NCBI RefSeq assembly: GCF_000024985.1
Contig: NC_013523.1
Coordinates: 1,426,001 to 1,490,000 of the forward strand
Length of the DNA stretch: 64,000 nt
Source of the DNA: Sphaerobacter thermophilus DSM 20745
GTDB taxonomy: Bacteria; Chloroflexota; Chloroflexia; Thermomicrobiales; Thermomicrobiaceae
Reading direction: 5' to 3'
A program made the position numbers and the translations under genes. This document shows, piece after piece, positions 54,004 to 61,465 of the stretch (position 1 is the stretch's first letter; each line of letters opens with the position of its first letter). The notes beneath the pieces are model-generated. The model was given only the letters and a program-made list of their open reading frames with translations, was not told the DNA's origin and ran no database searches.

Positions 54004-55374
54004 ATGGGCAGCGCCGACCACGCGTCCCACGAGCACCATGGGCCTGGCTACGCCTCGCCGGCCGACGCGATGAAGGCCGGTCCGGAGAAGGAGCTCTACG
54101 CCACTGCACTCTACGAGGGTACCGGCATTGAGCACCCCGACTACCTGGCGACGGTTGACGTCGACCCGAACTCGCGCACCTACTCACAGGTGATCCACCG
54201 CACCGACATGCCCCACGTCGGCGATGAGTTGCACCACTTCGGCTGGAATGCGTGCAGCTCGTGCCACGCCGACCCCGGTGCGAGCCGCCGCTTCCTGATC
54301 GCCCCGGGAACCCTGTCGAGCCGCGTCAATATCCTTGACGCGAGCGACCCGCGGGCGCCGAAGGTCCACAAGGTCATCGAGGGAGAGGAGATCAAGGAGC
54401 GTCTCAATCTCTCCGCGCCGCACACAGTCCACTGTCTGCCGGACGGCACAATTATGATCTCGATGCTCGGCGACCGGGACGGCGACGGGCCGGGCGGGTT
54501 CCTCCTGCTCGACCAGGACTTCAACATCACCGGCCGCTGGGAGCACGACAGCGGCGCCATGCGCTTCAACTATGACTACTGGCACCAGCCACGCCACAAC
54601 GTCATGGTCAGCAGTGAGTGGGGCGCGCCGAGCACGTTCCTACCCGGCTTCAACCTTGAGGACGTGACGGCCGGGAAGTACGGTCACGCGATCCACTTCT
54701 GGGACTGGGAAAAGCACGACGTCATCAAGACGGTCGACTTGGGTGACGAAGGGCTGATCCCGCTCGAGGTGCGTTTCCTCCACGATCCGGATAGCACTCA
54801 CGGCTTCGTCGGCGCCGCGCTCAGCAGCACCATGTGGCACTGGGAGCGGAAAGACGGCGACTGGACCGTCGAGAACGTGATCGCGGTTGAACCGGTTGAA
54901 GTGGCGGGCTGGCCCTTCCCGGTCCCCAGTCTGATCACCGACCTCCTGGTGTCGATGAACGACCGCTACCTCTACTTCTCCAACTGGCTCCACGGTGATA
55001 TCCGGCAGTACGACATTAGTGACCCTGCCAAGCCGAGGCTGGCCGGGCAGGTCTGGGTCGGCGGGCTTCTCGGGCGTGCCGAGGAGGTGCAGGGGAACAC
55101 GCTGCGCGGCGGGCCGCAGATGCTCCAGCTCAGCCTGGACGGCAAGCGGCTCTACGTCACCAACTCGCTCTACAGCACTTGGGACAACCAGTTCTACCCC
55201 GACCTCGCCACCGCCGGCTCGCACCTGCTGCAGATCGATTGCGACACCGAGCGGGGCGGCATGCGGATCAACAAGGACTTCTTCGTCGACTTCGGCAAGG
55301 AGCCGGCCGGACCCGCCCGTGCGCATGAGATGCGCTATCCCGGCGGCGACTCGACATCGGACATCTGGGTCTAA
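54004..55374 (+). CDS. Selenium-binding protein 56 family (SBP56 / methanethiol oxidase-like)
   Basis: The 456-residue protein is a beta-propeller of the SBP56 family. Seen are DYLATVDVDPNSRTYSQVIH, HFGWNACSSCHADPG with the conserved CSSC, LSAPHTVHCLPDGTIMIS, NYDYWHQPRHNVMVSSEWG and DISDPAKPRLAGQVWVGG. Family members oxidise methanethiol to formaldehyde, hydrogen peroxide and hydrogen sulfide, probably with copper bound by conserved His residues. No signal peptide is obvious in this protein. The gap 53768-54003 upstream has no clear promoter. Confidence 0.9.
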   Translation: MGSADHASHEHHGPGYASPADAMKAGPEKELYATALYEGTGIEHPDYLATVDVDPNSRTYSQVIHRTDMPHVGDELHHFGWNACSSCHADPGASRRFLIAPGTLSSRVNILDASDPRAPKVHKVIEGEEIKERLNLSAPHTVHCLPDGTIMISMLGDRDGDGPGGFLLLDQDFNITGRWEHDSGAMRFNYDYWHQPRHNVMVSSEWGAPSTFLPGFNLEDVTAGKYGHAIHFWDWEKHDVIKTVDLGDEGLIPLEVRFLHDPDSTHGFVGAALSSTMWHWERKDGDWTVENVIAVEPVEVAGWPFPVPSLITDLLVSMNDRYLYFSNWLHGDIRQYDISDPAKPRLAGQVWVGGLLGRAEEVQGNTLRGGPQMLQLSLDGKRLYVTNSLYSTWDNQFYPDLATAGSHLLQIDCDTERGGMRINKDFFVDFGKEPAGPARAHEMRYPGGDSTSDIWV

Positions 55375-55394
55375 GAGCCCGAGATGAAACCGCC

Positions 55395-55415
55395 CCTCTC
55401 CCGAGCCGGGAGAGG
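55395..55415. terminator. Bidirectional terminator-like hairpin (second CCTCTCCC/GGGAGAGG element)
   Basis: CCTCTCCC (55395-55402), loop GAGCC, GGGAGAGG (55408-55415), between the convergent SBP56 and proS genes. It shares its stem with the hairpin at 31122-31148. Confidence 0.6.
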
Positions 55416-55447
55416 AGCGGCGCGTGTTCGCCAGTGTTGAGCGGACG

Positions 55448-56899
55448 TTAGTACGCTCGCGCCCAGATCACCTGCTGCTGCGCGGCTTCGCCGCACACGA
55501 GGCAGCGACCGGGCGCCTCCGGCTGGTCGAACGGGATGCAGCGGATCGTGGCCTTGGTCTCGGCCTTGACCCGATCCTCACACTCCTCGCTGCCGCACCA
55601 GTAGGCACGGGAGAACCCCGCGTTCGCCGCGACCCGCTCCTTGAGCACGTCGTAGCTGTCGATCTCCACCGTGTTCTCGGCCAGCATCCGCGACGCGGCG
55701 GCGAAGAGGTTGGCCTGGATGTCGTCCAGGATCTCCGTGATCCGGCCCGCCAGATCGGTAATGGAGATCGCCTGCTTCTCGTGGGTATCGCGGCGCACCA
55801 GCGTGACCTGATCGTTGGCCACGTCGCGCGGGCCGATCTCCAGTCGCACCGGCACGCCCTTGAGTTCCCACTCGTTGAACTTCCAGCCCGGCGTCTTGTC
55901 GTCGCGCCGGTCGACGAAGACCCGCGCCACCGGCAGCAGCGCATCGCGCACGCGGTCGACGGCGGCCTCCACCGCCTCGCGCTCCGACTCCTTGCGCCAG
56001 ATTGGGACGATCACGACCTGGATCGGTGCCACCCGCGGCGGCAGCTTCAAGCCCCGGTCGTCGCCGTGCACCATGATCACCGCGCCGACCATGCGGAAGC
56101 TGAGCCCCCAGCTCGTGTTGAAGGCGTAGCGGCGCTCGCCGTTCCGATCCAGAAACTCGATGCCGAAGACGCGGCCGAAGTGGTCGCCCAGGTTGTGCGA
56201 GGTTCCGGACTGCAGCGCCCACTTCTTGCCGCCCATCATCGCCTCGATGGTGTAGGTCCGGAGCGCGCCGGCGAACTTCTCCGACTCCGTCTTCCGGCCC
56301 GGGATCACCGGAACGGCCAGCTCCGTTTCCACGAAGTCGCGGTAGACCTCGAGCATCAGGCGCGTCCGCTCTTCGGCCTCCTCTAGCGTCGCATGGGCCG
56401 TGTGGCCCTCCTGCCAGAGGAACTCCAGCGAGCGGAGGAAGGCGCGGGGACGTTCCTCCCAGCGCACCACGCTGTTCCACTGGTTGATGAGAATCGGCAG
56501 GTCGCGGTACGACTGGACCCAGCGCGCGTACATCGGGCAGATGATCGCCTCAGAGGTCGGGCGCACCGCCCACGGCTCTTCCAGCTCCTTGTTGCCGCCG
56601 CGCGTTACCCACGCGACCTCCGGCGCGAAGCCCTCCACGTGCTCGGCCTCTCGTGCCAGCATGCTCTGCGGGATGAAGAGCGGGAAGTAGGCGTTCTGGA
56701 CGCCCGTCTCCTTGATCCGCCGGTCGAGCTCCGCCTGCATGTTCTCCCACAGGGCGAAGCCGTAGGGCCGCACCACGCGCGTGCCCCGCACCGGCGACTC
56801 GTCAGCCAGCTCCGCCCGGCGGACGACCTCGACGTACCAGCGGTCGAAATCGTCCTCCACGTCGCTCAGTTCCTCGACGTACTTTCGTTCGTCGCTCAT
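55448..56899 (-). CDS. proS: Prolyl-tRNA synthetase, archaeal/eukaryotic-like type
   Basis: The 483-residue class II synthetase charges tRNA-Pro. It lacks the large insertion domain of the E. coli enzyme and has the shorter ProS type 3 layout: RGTRVVRPYGFALWENMQ, WAVRPTSEAIICPMYARW (motif 2 neighbourhood, WVQSYRDLP after it), ENVWRWE-like NSVVRWEERPRAFLRS, GTSHNLGDHFGRVF and the C-terminal zinc-like domain with CGSEECEDRVK and CLVCG. ATG at 56899 follows GGAGG. A GC-rich structured leader precedes it. Confidence 0.95.
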   Translation of the reverse strand: MSDERKYVEELSDVEDDFDRWYVEVVRRAELADESPVRGTRVVRPYGFALWENMQAELDRRIKETGVQNAYFPLFIPQSMLAREAEHVEGFAPEVAWVTRGGNKELEEPWAVRPTSEAIICPMYARWVQSYRDLPILINQWNSVVRWEERPRAFLRSLEFLWQEGHTAHATLEEAEERTRLMLEVYRDFVETELAVPVIPGRKTESEKFAGALRTYTIEAMMGGKKWALQSGTSHNLGDHFGRVFGIEFLDRNGERRYAFNTSWGLSFRMVGAVIMVHGDDRGLKLPPRVAPIQVVIVPIWRKESEREAVEAAVDRVRDALLPVARVFVDRRDDKTPGWKFNEWELKGVPVRLEIGPRDVANDQVTLVRRDTHEKQAISITDLAGRITEILDDIQANLFAAASRMLAENTVEIDSYDVLKERVAANAGFSRAYWCGSEECEDRVKAETKATIRCIPFDQPEAPGRCLVCGEAAQQQVIWARAY

Positions 56900-56963
56900 C
56901 GGTGGTCCCCTATCCTCCCACGCTCATACGATCATCACGCGGCTCACAGCCACACGTCCACAT

Positions 56964-57009
56964 GCAGGGGCCTTTCCCCTGCTGGGAGGCGCGGGGATGC
57001 CACCCCAGC
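56964..57009 (-). promoter_or_regulatory. Structured leader of proS (two adjacent GC-rich hairpins)
   Basis: Within the 392-base gap, GCAGGGG (56964-56970) pairs with CCCCTGC (56976-56982), and GCTGGG (56981-56986) pairs with CCCAGC (57004-57009) around an inner GGGG/CCCC stem at 56993-57006. On the mRNA the second element reads GGGGTGGCATCCCC, loosely like a T-box antiterminator, but its 7-base bulge is wrong. A regulatory leader is plausible, its type unclear. Confidence 0.4.
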
Positions 57010-57158
57010 CGCCCCCCAACCGGGGGAGCGGCGCCGGGCACCATGCTGCGTTCCGGGTGCGGAAGAGCCCGTCTCCGCGTCCACTTCGCCGATGCATCAC
57101 TGCACTCTGTGTAGAATGCCGAAGAGTCCGCTCTCCGGCCGGCCGACTCCAGCGTGGC

Positions 57159-57167
57159 ATTATAGCA
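57159..57167 (-). promoter_or_regulatory. proS promoter, extended -10 (TGCTATAAT)
   Basis: A perfect extended -10 element on the minus strand. Transcription from about 57152 would create a leader of roughly 250 bases containing the hairpins at 56964-57009. No -35 box. Confidence 0.65.
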
Positions 57168-57291
57168 GTCGCCGCAGCCCGGCCGGCCCATCGACCGTCA
57201 CGGCCGTTGGTCCCGACCGTGCGTGCCACGATCGGACGTCGACAGCGGGTGGCGGTGATGGGGACGGAACGCAAGGCAGGGGAGAGTCGCT

Positions 57292-58416
57292 ATGGCAGTC
57301 GAGGGACGGAAGCGGATTGCGGTCCTCACCGGCGGGGGAGACGCCCCCGGTCTCAACGCGGTGATTCGGGCAGTCACCAAGGCGGCCATCCTCGACCACG
57401 GGTGGTCGGTGATCGGGTTCCGCGACGGCTTCGAGGGGGTCATCCACGACCGCTGGGTCGAACTCACGCTCGATGGTGTGCGCGGCATCCTGCCACGAGG
57501 CGGCACGATCCTTGGCGCTTCGAACCGGTGCAACCCCTTCTCCTACGCTGCGCCCGGTGACGAAGCGCCCCGCGACTACAGCAGCGAGGTCCTGCGGCGA
57601 GTCGAGCAGCACGGCATCGACGCGCTGGTGGTCATCGGCGGCGACGGCACCCTGACCGTCTCACACCACCTCCATACCATGGGTGCCCCGGTCGTCGGCG
57701 TGCCCAAGACGATCGACAACGACGTGCGCGGCACCGAGGTCACCTTCGGCTTCGACACAGCGGTCAACACGGTCACCGACGCCATCGACAAGCTGCACAC
57801 CACGGCCGAGAGCCACCACCGGGTCATGATCGTGGAGGTCATGGGCCGCACCACCGGCTGGATCGCCCTCCACTCTGGCCTGGCCGGTGGCGGCGACGTG
57901 ATCCTGATCCCGGAGATCCCATTCAAGCTCGACGCCATCCGGGCAACGATCCGGCGACGCCAGGCGCTCGGCCGCCACTTCACTATCATCGTCGTGGCCG
58001 AAGGCGCGAAGCCGGAGGGCGGCGAGGCGATCTACGAAAAGGTCGGGCATCTCCCCTACGAGCGCCGCTACGGTGGCATCGGCGAGTGGCTGCGCCGCGA
58101 GTTGGCCGCCACGATCACGCAGGAGGTGCGCTCGGTGGTGCTTGGTCACCTCCAGCGGGGCGGCAGCCCAACCGCACGCGACCGGGTCCTCGGCTCGGTG
58201 CTCGGGGCCGCCGCGGTGGATCTGATCGCGGAAGGCGCGCTGGGGTACATGGTCGGCGTCAGCGGTGATCTGGCCGGGCAGCGCCCGTACTCCGTGGTCT
58301 CCGTACCGCTCTCGGAGCCGAGCCGTGGGCCGCGGCACGTCCCGGTCGACCACTCGGCCGTACGAACCGCGCGCGAGATCGGGATCTCCTTCGGCGATGT
58401 AATGCCGGAGGAGTGA
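57292..58416 (+). CDS. pfkA: 6-phosphofructokinase (group III, ATP-type by residue)
   Basis: PFK phosphorylates fructose-6-phosphate in glycolysis. The 374-residue protein has IAVLTGGGDAPGLNAVIRA, VVIGGDGTLT and GVPKTIDNDV, with TVTDAIDKLHTTAESHHRVM. The residue that separates phosphoryl donors is Gly119 in GGDG (Asp in PPi enzymes), which points to ATP, while Lys139 in PKTIDND is shared with PPi-dependent and Streptomyces-type group III enzymes. The ATG at 57292 has GGGAG upstream. It diverges from proS and runs into the HypE-like gene. Confidence 0.94.
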   Translation: MAVEGRKRIAVLTGGGDAPGLNAVIRAVTKAAILDHGWSVIGFRDGFEGVIHDRWVELTLDGVRGILPRGGTILGASNRCNPFSYAAPGDEAPRDYSSEVLRRVEQHGIDALVVIGGDGTLTVSHHLHTMGAPVVGVPKTIDNDVRGTEVTFGFDTAVNTVTDAIDKLHTTAESHHRVMIVEVMGRTTGWIALHSGLAGGGDVILIPEIPFKLDAIRATIRRRQALGRHFTIIVVAEGAKPEGGEAIYEKVGHLPYERRYGGIGEWLRRELAATITQEVRSVVLGHLQRGGSPTARDRVLGSVLGAAAVDLIAEGALGYMVGVSGDLAGQRPYSVVSVPLSEPSRGPRHVPVDHSAVRTAREIGISFGDVMPEE

Positions 58417-58433
58417 GTCAGACAGGAGCGTGC

Positions 58434-59456
58434 ATGACGGAAACGCTGCCGCCGGGGAAGCTCCCGCAGGAGCTCCTGGCGTCGCTGCTCGCTTCGCTCG
58501 AGTCGGACCCGTCGGTGGTGGTCGGCCCGGGCATCGGTCGAGACGCCGCCGTGGTGCGCTTCGCCGACCGTCTGCTGGTGCTGAAGACCGACCCCATCAC
58601 CTTCGCCACCGATGAAATCGGGTGGTACGCCGCACACGTCAACGCCAACGACATCGCCTGCATGGGCGCCACACCGCGCTGGATGCTGGTCACTACCCTG
58701 CTCCCGGAGCACAGCACGACCCCGGCGCTCGTCGAACGTATCTTCGCCGGGCTGCGTGAGGGCTGCGAATCGGTCGGCGTCAGTCTTGTCGGCGGCCACA
58801 CCGAGATCACGACCGGGCTTGACCGGCCGATCGTCGTCGGGCTGATGGCCGGGGAGGCGCAGCCGGAGGATCTTATCGACCCGTGTAGCGCCAAACCAGG
58901 CGACACCATCATCCTGGCACGGGGGATCGCCATCGAAGGTACCGCGATCCTCGCACGCGAGATGACGGAGACACTTGCCGGCCAGGTTGACCGGGACGTC
59001 CTCGAGCGCGCATCCCGGTTCCTCCACGACCCCGGCCTGAGCGTCGTCCCGGCCGCCCGGGTCCTGCGCGAGGCCCTCGGGTCACAGCTCCATGCACTGC
59101 ATGATCCGACGGAAGGCGGGCTGGCGACCGGTCTGCGCGAACTGGGTGCTGCAACCGGGCTGGGACTAGCCGTCGAGGGCGATGCCATCCCCGTCTACCC
59201 CGAGACGCGCGTCCTCTGCGAGGTCTTCGGACTCGATCCGCTCGGGCTCATCGCCTCCGGCGCGCTCCTCGCCGTGGTCGCGCCGGAGGGTGTTTCGACC
59301 GCGCTCGCCGCGCTCCAGGAGGCCGGGATCCCTGCCGCCGCCATCGGCCGGCTCACGGCCGACCCGCACGAGGCAACACTGACCACGCGCGGGACCACAG
59401 GACCACTGCCGAGCTTCGCGGTGGACGAAATCGCTCGCCTCTTCGCCGAGCAATGA
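58434..59456 (+). CDS. HypE/AIR-synthase-like protein, function unknown
   Basis: The 340-residue protein has the PurM/HypE/SelD superfamily fold: GPGIGRDAAVV near residue 30, ANDIACMGATPRWM, SLVGGHTEIT and the C-terminal half with HDPTEGGLATGLREL. True HypE enzymes end in a short conserved tail with a cysteine that accepts the carbamoyl group; this protein ends FAEQ without it, and no hyp genes are near. It is therefore a free-standing ATP-binding relative of unknown role. The ATG at 58434 has AGGAG seven bases upstream; a GTG at 58413 is an alternative. Confidence 0.78.
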   Translation: MTETLPPGKLPQELLASLLASLESDPSVVVGPGIGRDAAVVRFADRLLVLKTDPITFATDEIGWYAAHVNANDIACMGATPRWMLVTTLLPEHSTTPALVERIFAGLREGCESVGVSLVGGHTEITTGLDRPIVVGLMAGEAQPEDLIDPCSAKPGDTIILARGIAIEGTAILAREMTETLAGQVDRDVLERASRFLHDPGLSVVPAARVLREALGSQLHALHDPTEGGLATGLRELGAATGLGLAVEGDAIPVYPETRVLCEVFGLDPLGLIASGALLAVVAPEGVSTALAALQEAGIPAAAIGRLTADPHEATLTTRGTTGPLPSFAVDEIARLFAEQ

Positions 59457-59459
59457 AAC

Positions 59460-59488
59460 GACCCCGCGGCCGAGTGAGCCGCGGGGTC
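59460..59488. terminator. Bidirectional hairpin terminator
   Basis: GACCCCGCGGC (59460-59470) and GCCGCGGGGTC (59478-59488) form a perfect 11-bp stem with a 7-base loop, between the convergent HypE-like and lipoprotein genes. Confidence 0.75.
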
Positions 59489-59514
59489 GCGATACTCCTG
59501 ACGGTTATTGCTGC

Positions 59515-60717
59515 CTACAGCTTGGGCATGTCGCGCAGCGCCTCGTAGGCCGGCCGAGGTGACCAGTCGGCGTTGAGGACGCTCCACGGATGCTTCTCAT
59601 CCTCCGGTGGCGTGATCACGGAATAGTTCAGGTTCCAGACGAACATGCCGCGCGCCCACGGCCAGTTCTCCTGAGCCCACTGGAAGGCCCCGACCAGGTA
59701 GTCGGCCTGGTCCTGCTCACTCACGTCGGCACCGTACTCGTACCCCGGCGCCTGATTGGCCGTCGTCCAGCCGAACTCAGTGATCCACACCGGCCGGGTA
59801 TCGCCGTACTTGGCCATCACCTCATGAAGTTGCTCGGCGCGCCGGAAGTAGAAGCTGGGATGGTCCGCCCAGTTCCCCTCACCGGGGTTGTCGGGCAACA
59901 TCTTGTCCGGCGAGTGGTTGGTCGCGTTGACGTGCGCCCCGAGCACGTCGAAGTACATCGCGTAGCGGCCGTTTTCAAGGCTGTAGAAGGACTCCAGATA
60001 CGCCACGTCGTCGATGGCCACGCTGGGGTCGTTCACCCCGGTGGGCGTCAGGCCGCCGAAGAGGATGACCGCGCTGCGGTCAACCGACTTGGCCGCCTGG
60101 TACGCCGCCTCGAGCATCTTGGCGTAGTCTTCGACCCGAACCGTGCCACCGACCTCATGCGCCAGGTTTTGCTCGTTCCAGATCTCCCAAGCGTCGATCT
60201 TGCCCTGATAGCGGCCGACCACGAACTGCACGAACTCGGCGAAGTCGTTGTAGTCGCGCAGGAACTGCTGGCCGCTCGGGTCAATCGCCCACTCCGGGGC
60301 CTTCACAAGCGTCGCGAGGACATTGACGCCACGGGCCTCGAACTGCTCGACAATGCGGTCGATTGGGAGCGGGTCCCACTGGCCCTTGGCCCGCTCAAAC
60401 TGACTCCACTCGATCTGGATGCGGACCCAGTCGAACCCGGCCCCGGTCACCATGTCGATGACCTGTTCATTGAACTCCGCGCCCTGATCGTCGCCGCGGG
60501 CGAAGACGTTGAAACCGTAGATGTAGTTCCTGCTGCCGGTCTCACCGGACGGCGCCCCGTCGCTCGGCGTCTCCGTCGGCGTCTCGCCCGCTGTCGGGCT
60601 CTCCTGAGCGGTGCTCGTGCTCTCACCCGCCGGGGTCGGCGTGGACGAACCCCCACCGCAGGCGATCACCAGCGTGGCGATCAGAGCCAGCAGCACAAAG
60701 ATTGCGATTCGTCTCAT
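59515..60717 (-). CDS. Glycoside-hydrolase-like lipoprotein (GH39/GH5-type)
   Basis: The 400-residue protein has a lipoprotein signal (ALIATLVIACGGG, Cys20), a Ser/Thr/Pro/Glu-rich linker to about residue 62, and a TIM-barrel of clan GH-A type. Strand 4 ends AWEIWNEQN with Glu182 as acid/base candidate, and strand 7 reads WITEFGW with Glu314 as nucleophile candidate. Other segments (WVRIQIEWSQFE, HPWSVLNADWSPRPAYEAL) fit xylosidase-like families. Location: outer face of the membrane. Substrate unknown. It shares its architecture, but little sequence, with the gene at 45083. Confidence 0.82.
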   Translation of the reverse strand: MRRIAIFVLLALIATLVIACGGGSSTPTPAGESTSTAQESPTAGETPTETPSDGAPSGETGSRNYIYGFNVFARGDDQGAEFNEQVIDMVTGAGFDWVRIQIEWSQFERAKGQWDPLPIDRIVEQFEARGVNVLATLVKAPEWAIDPSGQQFLRDYNDFAEFVQFVVGRYQGKIDAWEIWNEQNLAHEVGGTVRVEDYAKMLEAAYQAAKSVDRSAVILFGGLTPTGVNDPSVAIDDVAYLESFYSLENGRYAMYFDVLGAHVNATNHSPDKMLPDNPGEGNWADHPSFYFRRAEQLHEVMAKYGDTRPVWITEFGWTTANQAPGYEYGADVSEQDQADYLVGAFQWAQENWPWARGMFVWNLNYSVITPPEDEKHPWSVLNADWSPRPAYEALRDMPKL

Positions 60718-60849
60718 AACTCGTCTGGAACCCTTCCCTGTCGTCGATTCGCGGGGCGAACCCGTGCCAGCGGGCCCGCCACCGTCCCCTCCGTATGACG
60801 AACGAGGATCCGTTCGGTCCCTCGCCCAACCGTGGCCCGCGCACCGGAC

Positions 60850-60877
60850 TTGCGCGTCTTCCCGCGTGTAGTATGCT
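60850..60877 (+). promoter_or_regulatory. Candidate promoter of the DUF3090 gene
   Basis: TTGCGC (60850-60855), 16 bases, TATGCT (60872-60877). About 46 bases upstream of the GTG start. Moderate matches. Confidence 0.4.
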
Positions 60878-60923
60878 CGGATGGATACGGGCGAGGTCTG
60901 TTCCGGGAGGAGTCGAGCACCCA

Positions 60924-61451
60924 GTGGCCTTTGAGCATCACGAGTTCGAGCTGCTCACCGTGTTGGTCGCCGAGGCCATCGGCGAGCCGGGCCACCGCCG
61001 TTTCCGGCTTATCGCCGGGACCGAGGGCGACCTTGTCTCGCTCTGGATGGAGAAGGAACAACTCCGCGCACTCGGCCTCGCCGTCGAGCAACTGATCGAG
61101 CAGTTGGGCACCGCCGGTTACCCCGTCGACGACCTTCAACCGGACCCGGCGCCGCTGAACGGGGACGTTCCTCCCACGGCGCCGGAGTATGTCGTGAGCA
61201 AGATGGCCATCGGCTACGACGACGAGCGGCATCAACTGGCGATCTTCGCCCACGACATCGAGCAGGACGACGACGACGCCCCCGTCTTCGCCGGGCGAGC
61301 CACTCTGCCCGCCGCAATGGCGCTTGCGGAGGAGATAGCCCGCGTGGTCGCCGCTGGGCGACCACGGTGCCCGCGCTGCGGCGCACCGATCGGTCCCGAG
61401 GGGCACGTCTGCCCGCACAACAACGGGCACCTCCCCTGGTCCCCCGAGTGA
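60924..61451 (+). CDS. DUF3090 family protein with C-terminal zinc ribbon
   Basis: The 175-residue protein matches DUF3090, a family found in Actinobacteria and Chloroflexota: FRLIAGTEGDLVSLWMEKEQ, LRALGLAVEQLIEQL, EYVVSKMAIGYDDER and EIARVVAAGRPRCPRCGAPI. A C-terminal ribbon with CPRCG and a second Cys/His pair in HVCPHNNGH could bind zinc. Function unknown. The GTG at 60924 has GGGAGGAG 11 bases upstream. Confidence 0.85.
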   Translation: MAFEHHEFELLTVLVAEAIGEPGHRRFRLIAGTEGDLVSLWMEKEQLRALGLAVEQLIEQLGTAGYPVDDLQPDPAPLNGDVPPTAPEYVVSKMAIGYDDERHQLAIFAHDIEQDDDDAPVFAGRATLPAAMALAEEIARVVAAGRPRCPRCGAPIGPEGHVCPHNNGHLPWSPE

Positions 61452-61465
61452 GCGCGGTCTGACCC

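Noticed and set aside
56964-57009. Canonical T-box riboswitch in front of proS
   Set aside because: The bulge after GGGTGG is too long, the discriminator-pairing base does not suit tRNA-Pro, and no specifier loop was found; kept only as an undefined structured leader.
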